A stretch of 6,817 nt of DNA, from assembly GCA_028713675.1 (NCBI GenBank), contig JAQTNV010000097.1:1-6817 (forward strand). The letters run 5' to 3'. Source of the stretch: a bacterium. Lineage in GTDB: Bacteria; Desulfobacterota; JAPLJL01. Position numbers and translations under genes: made by a program. The notes beneath the pieces were generated by a model. That model was not told the DNA's origin. It searched no databases and saw nothing but the letters and a program-made list of their open reading frames with translations. Positions within the stretch are counted from its first letter, which is position 1; every line of letters starts with the position of its first letter. This document shows positions 1 to 4,718 of the stretch, piece after piece.

Positions 1-926
1 CCCATCCCCAGGCGCGGGTGCTCCAGGCAGAGGGTCGCGTATGACACCGACATGAAAAACAGGGGCTGGAAGACCGTCAGGAACATTTCGCTCCGGGCAA
101 ACGTTTTCATCCGCCCGTCGGAAAAGAGCGCGCTGAACCGGTAATAAAGGGCGGTCATCCACCGCCCGGCCGGGTTGGGTTTCATATACTCGTCCCGGAA
201 AACCCGCAGGACATTCAGATACGCCGAGAACTCCCCCGGCGTCCGGTCGGTGATTTCCCCCCTCGGCATGGTCGCGCAGTTGGTGTTGATGCAGCACCCG
301 CCCCCGCCTTTGGTGGCCGGAGGCAAAGGAGCGAAGGCTTCCGCGACGGGGGTGTAATCGATCGAGAGGCTGATCTTGGTGCAGGCCGCCTCCCCCCCGG
401 TCAGTTTCACCCCGGCTTCCAGGTTTTCGAGGTCGCTCCATTGCCAGGCGCCCCGGGTGAGGGGATTTCCATTCCAGAGATAGGACCATTCGGAATAAGC
501 CGGCTGCAGGGCGAATTCCTCCGGGGAGACAAAGAGTTCACCCCCGATCCGCAGGGCGCCCCGGAGCCGGGCGGAAGCGGCGTCTCCCCCGGCGCGGCAG
601 ACCAGCTTGAGCCGGACGGAATTGACCTTTCCGCCGGCGGCGGTAACGCTGAAACCGGCCAGCTGGACCGGGCTGATTCCCGTCGCGGCCGGAGCCGAAA
701 GCACGGCGGCGGAGCCGTCGCCGTCATTGGTTCGGACGCTCCGGAAATTCTGCTCTTGGCCCAGGTACGTCCCGTCCTGGATGGACCCGTCCTGCATGGG
801 ATAGTAGTAAATCTGCCGGGCCCAGGAAGCCTCGGAGAAAAGCAGCACCGCCAAAAAAACGAAGGGGAAAAACGCCAGGAACGATTGGCTTCCCCCATCG
901 ACCAAACGCCAATCTTTTAACTTCAT
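1..926 (-). CDS. Secreted protein with CFI-box-like C-terminal region (partial, 3' end outside window)
   Basis: An open frame of 308 codons runs from an ATG at 926 to the left edge without a stop. Residues 1-37 form a signal peptide: a charged start (MKLKDWR), a hydrophobic stretch at about 16-30, and a likely cleavage after SWA at 37. Residues 38 to about 192 look like a beta-rich extracellular domain with a W-Q-W-x-D-L ... L-x-x-G-V-K-L ... C ... Y-T-P pattern (161-192), which I recognise from surface proteins of unknown function. A glycine run (207-210) leads into CCINTNC (211-217), then LRVFRDEY (240-247), NPAGRW (251-256) and ALYYRFS (259-265), followed by hydrophobic segments around 281-300. 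This order matches the CFI-box C-terminal domain (CFIATAAYG, LRxFRDxYL, NPxGR, YYRYSP), a putative sorting or processing tail, but the box itself is altered. The start is supported by a G-rich AAGGGGGG and an AGGAG just before the ATG. It follows a terminator, so it probably has its own promoter. The role of the N-terminal domain is unknown. Confidence 0.8.
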   Translation of the reverse strand, partial: MKLKDWRLVDGGSQSFLAFFPFVFLAVLLFSEASWARQIYYYPMQDGSIQDGTYLGQEQNFRSVRTNDGDGSAAVLSAPAATGISPVQLAGFSVTAAGGKVNSVRLKLVCRAGGDAASARLRGALRIGGELFVSPEEFALQPAYSEWSYLWNGNPLTRGAWQWSDLENLEAGVKLTGGEAACTKISLSIDYTPVAEAFAPLPPATKGGGGCCINTNCATMPRGEITDRTPGEFSAYLNVLRVFRDEYMKPNPAGRWMTALYYRFSALFSDGRMKTFARSEMFLTVFQPLFFMSVSYATLCLEHPRLGM

Positions 927-949
927 CTCCTACCCCCCTTTTTGGTTTT

Positions 950-955
950 ATTATA
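950..955 (-). promoter_or_regulatory. Possible -10 element for the CFI-box protein gene
   Basis: The minus strand reads a perfect TATAAT here, in an AT-rich stretch 24 bases before the ATG at 926 and just after the tRNA terminator. A TTGACT lies upstream (978-983), but the 22-base spacing is too long for a normal -35, and it overlaps the terminator T-run. Only the -10 is supported. Confidence 0.35.
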
Positions 956-981
956 TTTTCTTACTTTTTCTCAGGGAAGTC

Positions 982-1010
982 AAAAAAAAATCCCGGGTCT
1001 TAACCCGGGA
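982..1010 (-). terminator. Rho-independent terminator of the tRNA-Glu gene
   Basis: On the minus strand, a perfect 8-bp stem (TCCCGGGT / ACCCGGGA, arms 1003-1010 and 991-998) with a 4-base loop is followed directly by nine T residues (982-990). It begins 8 bases after the CCA end of the tRNA. It should separate tRNA transcription from the downstream secreted-protein gene. Confidence 0.9.
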
Positions 1011-1017
1011 AAAATAA

Positions 1018-1095
1018 TGGCGTCCCCGACGGGATTTGAACCCGTGCTACAGGCGTGAAAGGCCTGTGTCCTGGGCCTGGCTAGACGACGGGGAC
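1018..1095 (-). tRNA. tRNA-Glu (anticodon UUC)
   Basis: The reverse strand folds as a standard 78-base tRNA. The acceptor stem is GTCCCCG (1089-1095) paired with CGGGGAC. The anticodon stem CAGGC/GCCTG encloses the loop CTTTCAC, giving anticodon TTC (glutamate, GAA/GAG codons). The T arm is CGGGTTCAAATCCCG. The D arm contains GTCTAGCCAGGCCCAGGAC, close to bacterial tRNA-Glu. The 3' end GCCA is encoded, with the CCA at 1018-1020. A strong terminator follows immediately, so this tRNA is expressed alone or as the last member of a transcript. Confidence 0.97.
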
Positions 1096-1111
1096 GAAAA
1101 ATTACGGGTAA

Positions 1112-1140
1112 TTAATAACTGAAAATCCGGTTATTCGCAA
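1112..1140 (-). promoter_or_regulatory. Candidate sigma-70-type promoter for tRNA-Glu
   Basis: On the minus strand, TTGCGA (1135-1140) and TATTAA (1112-1117) are spaced by 17 bases, each matching 4 of 6 consensus positions. Transcription would start about 10 bases before the tRNA 5' end. The -35 overlaps a small TTCGCA/TGCGAA hairpin (1134-1149), so the match could be accidental. Confidence 0.35.
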
Positions 1141-1151
1141 CCCTGCGAAGG

Positions 1152-1186
1152 GAGCAGAGCGCAGAGGGCATAGGGCAAAGAGCAGC
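1152..1186. repeat. Degenerate 7-bp tandem repeat, five units
   Basis: The plus strand reads five consecutive heptamers of consensus GRGCANA: GAGCAGA at 1152, GCGCAGA at 1159, GGGCATA at 1166, GGGCAAA at 1173 and GAGCAGC at 1180. The purine-rich strand is plus. There is no coding potential. In form it resembles the heptanucleotide short tandemly repeated repetitive sequences known from cyanobacterial intergenic DNA, though the unit sequence differs. Confidence 0.7.
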
Positions 1187-1200
1187 CACAATTCTTAAGT

Positions 1201-1271
1201 TTTTGGTTTCTGGTCTCTAGTTTCTGGTTAAAATTCAAAACTCGAAACCCGAAACCAGAAACTCGAAACTC
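1201..1271. repeat. Inverted pair of 7-bp tandem arrays
   Basis: The right half (1240-1271) reads on plus as ACTCGAA, ACCCGAA, ACCAGAA, ACTCGAA, then a partial ACTC, with a weak extra unit ATTCAAA at 1233. The left half (1201-1228) reads on minus as ACCAGAA, ACTAGAG, ACCAGAA, ACCAAAA. The arrays face each other and contain a perfect 11-bp inverted repeat (1219-1229 with 1253-1263), so the RNA would fold into a hairpin. It lies 17 bases after the nagZ stop and might shape the 3' end of that mRNA. There is no clear T-run for a classical terminator. Confidence 0.75.
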
Positions 1272-1288
1272 TTTTTATCCCGCATTTA

Positions 1289-2488
1289 TCAGGTGAGGCT
1301 GGTCAGGTCCCGGACCGCTTTTTTGTGCTCCTTCGAACCCAGGATTTTCTTCCGTTCCTTGGGATCCAGCGGCAGAAATACCTGGTGGGATTTTTTCACC
1401 CGGGAAATCCTCTGCAGGGATACCTGCAGGCGCTCCTCTTCAATCTCGCCCCTTTCCACCGCCTTAACCACCGCCTCGAAGGCCTCGGCCTGCTCATCCG
1501 GGTCCTTGGCCACCATCAGGATGTCCACCCCCGCCTGGAAGGCCCGGCAGGCCGCGGGGCCGACCCCGAAATCCTTTTTCATCGCGTTCATGCCCAGGTC
1601 GTCGGTAATGACCAGGCCGTCAAACCCGAAAGTCTTCCTCAGCATTCCCCCGATGATTTTGGGCGAGAGCGTGGCGGGAAGGTCCGGATCCAGCCCGGGA
1701 TAAATCACGTGCGCCGGCATCAGGGTCTTCAATCCGTTGGAGAGGGACCGGACGAAGGGCCGGAGGTGATCCCGCAGTACAATTTCCGCCGGGATTTTGA
1801 CCCGGGGCAGGCAGTGATGGCTGTCTTCTTCCGTGGCCCCGTGACCGGGGAAATGCTTGCCGCAGGCCAGGACGCCGTTGTCCTGCAGCCCGGCGATATA
1901 AGCGAGCCCGATTTCGCTGACCCACTCGGAGGATCTGCCGAAACAGCGCCCCTGCAGGACCTTGCTCTGGGCATTCTGCAGGTCCAGGACCGGGGCCAGG
2001 TTCCATCCCACTCCCACCGACCGGAGTTCCCGGGCCTGGACCTCGCCCTGGAGATAAGCGAGTTTCACCGCTTTCCTGACCATCCGGTCATAATCGGAAA
2101 AATCCGGGATCGAGCGGGCGGTGATTTCCGGTTCGGTCCGGGACCGGGGTTTCTTTTTTTCCGCCGGGGCCGGGGCCGCGGACTCCTTCGGCTTCCGGGG
2201 CTCCAGCGACCCGATCACCCCGTTGCCGGGAAAATGCGAGAAGGACCGGGTCAGGCGGTTCACGTTTCCGCCTTCCTGGTCCACCAGGAAGAAAAGCGGG
2301 AGCTCTTTCCGGCCCCCATTGACCTCGGAGACCAGCTCCGCCAGCTGTTCGGGATTTTCGTAATTTTCCGAGAACAGGATCAGCCCGCCGGGCTGAAAAT
2401 TCTTGAGCGTGCGCTTGAGCCCGGCGGAAACCCGGCTTCCGGAAAAACCAAAAACGAAAAGCTGGCCCACCATTTCCCGGACTTTCAT
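1289..2488 (-). CDS. nagZ: Beta-N-acetylhexosaminidase, glycoside hydrolase family 3 (NagZ-like)
   Basis: A 399-residue protein of the GH3 single-domain NagZ type, which removes N-acetylglucosamine from peptidoglycan fragments (GlcNAc-anhydroMurNAc peptides) in cell-wall recycling. Visible motifs in order: FVFGFSG (11-17), GGLILFSEN (34-42), DQEGG (70-74), GVGWNLAPVLDLQN (159-172), KHFPGHG (211-217), DSHH (222-225, carrying the Asp/His general acid-base pair D222-S223-H224), and VITDDLGM (293-300, holding the nucleophilic Asp). All catalytic landmarks are intact. There is no signal peptide, so it is predicted cytoplasmic. A Pro/Lys/Ala-rich insertion (about 96-127) sits between the DQEGG region and the helix before GVGWNLAPV, where family members usually have a short connection. 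The ATG at 2488 overlaps the stop of the preceding permease gene by four bases (ATGA), implying translational coupling. AAAGG lies 8 bases upstream. Identity as GH3 is firm. The true substrate is inferred. Confidence 0.93.
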   Translation of the reverse strand: MKVREMVGQLFVFGFSGSRVSAGLKRTLKNFQPGGLILFSENYENPEQLAELVSEVNGGRKELPLFFLVDQEGGNVNRLTRSFSHFPGNGVIGSLEPRKPKESAAPAPAEKKKPRSRTEPEITARSIPDFSDYDRMVRKAVKLAYLQGEVQARELRSVGVGWNLAPVLDLQNAQSKVLQGRCFGRSSEWVSEIGLAYIAGLQDNGVLACGKHFPGHGATEEDSHHCLPRVKIPAEIVLRDHLRPFVRSLSNGLKTLMPAHVIYPGLDPDLPATLSPKIIGGMLRKTFGFDGLVITDDLGMNAMKKDFGVGPAACRAFQAGVDILMVAKDPDEQAEAFEAVVKAVERGEIEEERLQVSLQRISRVKKSHQVFLPLDPKERKKILGSKEHKKAVRDLTSLT

Positions 2489-3369
2489 GCGCCGCCTTTC
2501 CCCGCCCCCCGCGAGAGGAAGAGATCACTTTTTTTCAGGAGCAAACCCTGAACCCCGTCACCCAAAACGTTGAATGCCAGCACAGAAATCATTATCGCTA
2601 ATCCTGGGAATATCGCAATATGAGGAGCCACCCGCATGAACTCTGCTCCCTCGGAAAGCAAGAGTCCCCAGCTGGGGGTGCCCGGCGACCCCAGGCCCAG
2701 GAAGCTCAGGCTGGATTCAGCCAGGATCACCCCGCCCATGCCGAAGCTCGCCTGCACCAGCACCGGCGCCAGGCAATGGGGAAGGATGTGGCGGAGGCCG
2801 ATCCGGAGCTTCCCGACCCCCACGGCCCGGGCGGCCTCCACGAACCCCCTTTCCCGCACCGAGAGAAACTGGCCGCGGATGATCCGGGCGTAGCCGACCC
2901 AGCCCAGGCAGGAAAGGGCGATCACCACGTTTTTCAGGCTGGGGCCCAGGACCGCGGCCAGCGCGATGGCCAGGAGAATCCCGGGAAAAGCCAGGAAGAT
3001 GTCCACCACCCGCATGAAAATCTCGTCCAGGATTCCGCCCCAGAAACCCGCGGCTCCGCCCACGATCAGCCCCAGGGAGAGGGAAATCGCGATCACCACG
3101 ATCCCCACCAGCATCGAAACCCGGGCCCCGTAAATCACCTGGCTCAGGATATCCCGGCCCAGCCGGTCATGCCCGAGCCAGTGCCCCGGCCCGGGGGTGA
3201 CGAAACCGGAATCCAGATGGATGGACATCGGATCGCCCGGCGCCAGCCAGGGGGCGAACAGGGCGACCAAAAGCAGGAGCGCCACCACCGTCCCGCCAAA
3301 GAACAGCAGGCGCCGGTAGCCGGCTCCCTGCGATGCTTTCGGTTTTTCGTTTGTTAATTGAAAAGCCAC
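2485..3369 (-). CDS. Peptide-type ABC transporter permease (DppC/OppC family)
   Basis: Inner-membrane permease of the peptide/nickel importer class. From the chosen GTG start it is 294 residues: a first membrane segment at about 21-43 (OppC N-terminal type, ending APWLAPGDP), the hallmark LGHDRLGRD (65-73) and IYGARVSMLVG (79-89), then further membrane segments and the ATPase-contact EAA loop (EAARAVG, 178-184, continuing to HILPHCLAP). It pairs with the DppB-like protein to form the channel. The frame stays open further upstream to a TTG at 3462 (325 residues), but those extra codons are AT-richer and end in a palindromic repeat, so I prefer 3369, although it lacks a clear Shine-Dalgarno sequence. 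The stop overlaps the nagZ start (ATGA). It is separated from the DppB-like gene by about 420 bases of repeats, unusual for this operon type. No ATPase gene follows. Confidence 0.9.
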   Translation of the reverse strand: MAFQLTNEKPKASQGAGYRRLLFFGGTVVALLLLVALFAPWLAPGDPMSIHLDSGFVTPGPGHWLGHDRLGRDILSQVIYGARVSMLVGIVVIAISLSLGLIVGGAAGFWGGILDEIFMRVVDIFLAFPGILLAIALAAVLGPSLKNVVIALSCLGWVGYARIIRGQFLSVRERGFVEAARAVGVGKLRIGLRHILPHCLAPVLVQASFGMGGVILAESSLSFLGLGSPGTPSWGLLLSEGAEFMRVAPHIAIFPGLAIMISVLAFNVLGDGVQGLLLKKSDLFLSRGAGKGGA

Positions 3370-3408
3370 GTTATTTAAACCCGAAAAATGTGATTGAATC
3401 CGTTCTTT

Positions 3409-3432
3409 CGTCCTTCGCGGACGTATTTTTTT
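3409..3432 (+). other. Terminator-like hairpin with T-run on the plus strand
   Basis: CGTCC (3409-3413) pairs with GGACG (3419-3423) around TTCGC and is followed by TA and seven T residues. No plus-strand gene ends here, so it is more likely part of the repeat cluster than a working terminator. Confidence 0.35.
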
Positions 3433-3488
3433 GTAGTATGCCGATTCATCGGCTGTTTTCAAAATCGCCCGATAAATCGGGCAACTAC
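3433..3488. repeat. Head-to-head pair of palindromes, outer flanks GTAGT / AACTAC
   Basis: Two short palindromes lie 13 bases apart in opposite orientation: GCCGAT-TC-ATCGGC (3440-3453) preceded by GTAGTAT, and GCCCGAT-AA-ATCGGGC (3467-3482) followed by AACTAC. The reverse complement of the right half (GTAGTTGCCCGATTTATCGG...) resembles the left half, so the pair forms one larger imperfect inverted repeat. It lies in the permease spacer and overlaps the alternative TTG start of the dppC-like gene. Confidence 0.65.
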
Positions 3489-3528
3489 ATAATATTCGGA
3501 AATACTAACTGCATTTTTCGGTTTAAAA

Positions 3529-3570
3529 ATGACCAATGCCTGATTCCTAATCAAATCCCAATCACCAAGC
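3529..3570. repeat. Degenerate 7-bp tandem repeat, about six units
   Basis: Starting from ATGACCA (3529), then ATGCCTG (3536), ATTCCTA (3543) and ATCAAAT (3550), the register continues less clearly through 3570. The preceding bases form an AT-rich hairpin (CATTTTT 3512-3518 with AAAAATG 3525-3531). The repeat is degenerate and less certain than the others in this window. Confidence 0.45.
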
Positions 3571-3574
3571 TCTC

Positions 3575-3623
3575 CTACGACCCCGATGGGGTCTCAGGAC
3601 GAGTACCCCAGAGGGGCAATTAC
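3575..3623. repeat. Second palindrome pair in the permease spacer
   Basis: GACCCC-GAT-GGGGTC (3579-3593) is followed by CTCAGGAC-related bases and then CCCC-AGA-GGGG (3606-3616) with the flank CAATTAC. The right half read in reverse (GTAATTGCCCC...) resembles the reverse of the neighbouring element at 3467-3488 (GTAGTTGCCCG...), suggesting a common repeat family. Confidence 0.55.
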
Positions 3624-3634
3624 CAAACGCAGGG

Positions 3635-3787
3635 ATAAAAGCGAGACAGGTGGAACACGCGAGAAACGTTGGACAGGTAAAAGATTTTCTTTTAATTTCC
3701 CTGTTCCACATGTTCCACTTTTCCCGCCTGTCTCGCTTGTCTTACTTGTTCCACCTGTCCAACGTTTCTCGCATTTCCCGCTTTTAT
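3635..3787. repeat. Inverted pair of 9-bp tandem arrays
   Basis: The right array (3701-3781) is exactly nine 9-bp units read on minus, including GCGAGAAAC (3764-3772), GTTGGACAG (3755-3763), GTGGAACAA (3746-3754), GCGAGACAG (3728-3736) and GTGGAACAG (3701-3709). The left array (3641-3676) is four units on plus: GCGAGACAG, GTGGAACAC, GCGAGAAAC, GTTGGACAG, plus a decayed fifth to 3685. The consensus is roughly GYGGRACAN. The arms share a perfect 20-bp inverted match (3659-3678 with 3753-3772), and the outer ends match too (ATAAAAGCG at 3635-3643 with its complement at 3779-3787). It ends 1 base from the permease stop codon. Transcribed RNA could form a long hairpin between the two permease cistrons. 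Confidence 0.85.
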
Positions 3788-3788
3788 T

Positions 3789-4718
3789 TCATGAGGCGCG
3801 GCCATAATGAATCCTCGGGTCCACCCAGGCGTAAAGGAGATCGGCCAGCAGGCCGACCCCCAGGTAAGTGAAGGCGATGACCAGGATGCAGCCCTGGACC
3901 AGCGGAAAATCCCGGCTGGAGATGGCCGAGAGGAGCAGCTGGCCCACCCCCGGCCAGGAAAAAATGGTTTCGGTGATGATCGCCCCGGAGAGCAGCGCCC
4001 CGAACTGCAGGCCCAGGATGCTGACGACCGGGATCAGGGCGTTCTTGAGCGCGTGCCGGAGCCAGATGGCGGCCTCCGAGAGGCCCCGCGACCGGGCGGC
4101 GGTGATATATTCCTCGCCCATCACCTCGAGCAGGGAGCCCCGGATCATCCGGGAAAGAATCCCGGCCATCCCGGCCCCCAGGGTCAGGGCCGGCAGGATC
4201 ACGCTCGCGAAGCCCTCCCGTCCGGAAACCGGGAACCAGGAAAGCTTGAGCGCGAAAACCAGGATCAGGAGCGGTCCGAGCCAAAAATTGGGCAGACTGA
4301 CCCCCAGGAGAGAGAAAAACACCGCCCCGTTGTCCCAGAGGGTGTAGGGGCGCGCCGCGGCCACGATTCCGACCGGCAGGGCGATCAGGATCGCCACGAT
4401 CAGGGCCAGGACCGCGAGTTCCGCCGTGGCCGGGTAGCGCTCGGCGATGACCCGGGCGACCGGCTCCCGGTAAAAGAAAGATTCCCCCAGGTCCCCCCGG
4501 AGCAGGCCCCTCAGGAAGTGCTCGTACTGCCGGGGCAGGGACTGATCGAGCCCGAGAGCGTGCCGCAGGTTTTCCCGGTCGGCCACCCCGGCCGACTCTC
4601 CCAGCATCAGATCCACCGGGTCTCCCGGAACCAGGTGGATCAGGAAAAAAACCAGGGTCAGCACCCCCAGGGCCGCCGGAATCATCAGGAGCAGACGCCG
4701 GAGCACGAACCATTTCAT
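3789..4718 (-). CDS. Peptide-type ABC transporter permease (DppB/OppB family)
   Basis: A 309-residue inner-membrane permease starting MKWFVLRRLLLMIPAALGVL, the standard opening of DppB-like proteins. Membrane segments lie at about 9-29, 100-122, 132-157, 170-190, 228-250 and 275-298. Family marks are HLVPGDP (28-34), the GLDQSLPRQY region (56-65), WFPVSG (161-166), the EAA contact loop EEYITAARSRGLSEAAIWLRHALKNALIP (202-230, given as positions because it is long; key residues E203, A206, G212), and the terminal VDPRIHYG (299-306). It should form the channel with the DppC-like protein. The ATG at 4718 overlaps the stop of the binding-protein gene (ATGA), so the two are translationally coupled. 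The frame is open upstream to 5093, but that part is the shadow of the binding-protein gene. It is of normal length for the family and shows no defect. Confidence 0.94.
   Translation of the reverse strand: MKWFVLRRLLLMIPAALGVLTLVFFLIHLVPGDPVDLMLGESAGVADRENLRHALGLDQSLPRQYEHFLRGLLRGDLGESFFYREPVARVIAERYPATAELAVLALIVAILIALPVGIVAAARPYTLWDNGAVFFSLLGVSLPNFWLGPLLILVFALKLSWFPVSGREGFASVILPALTLGAGMAGILSRMIRGSLLEVMGEEYITAARSRGLSEAAIWLRHALKNALIPVVSILGLQFGALLSGAIITETIFSWPGVGQLLLSAISSRDFPLVQGCILVIAFTYLGVGLLADLLYAWVDPRIHYGRAS

Noticed and set aside
407-898. 163-codon minus-strand open frame starting at 898
   Set aside because: It is out of frame with the longer frame from 926, which has a signal peptide and CFI-box motifs and runs to the window edge. 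The 163-codon product is Pro/Ser/Arg-rich with no domain.
1325-2551. 408-codon plus-strand open frame
   Set aside because: Antisense to nagZ, whose catalytic motifs are intact. The plus translation has no recognisable domain.
3370-3462. TTG start at 3462 for the DppC-like gene
   Set aside because: The added 31 codons are AT-richer, overlap a palindromic repeat at 3433-3488 and have no family similarity. It is not excluded, since the GTG at 3369 also lacks a good ribosome site.
3635-3787. CRISPR array
   Set aside because: Units are 9 bases long and contiguous, with no spacers, no long conserved repeat and no cas gene in the window.
3586-3871. Two 73-codon plus-strand open frames
   Set aside because: They consist mostly of the 9-bp arrays and the antisense end of the DppB-like gene.
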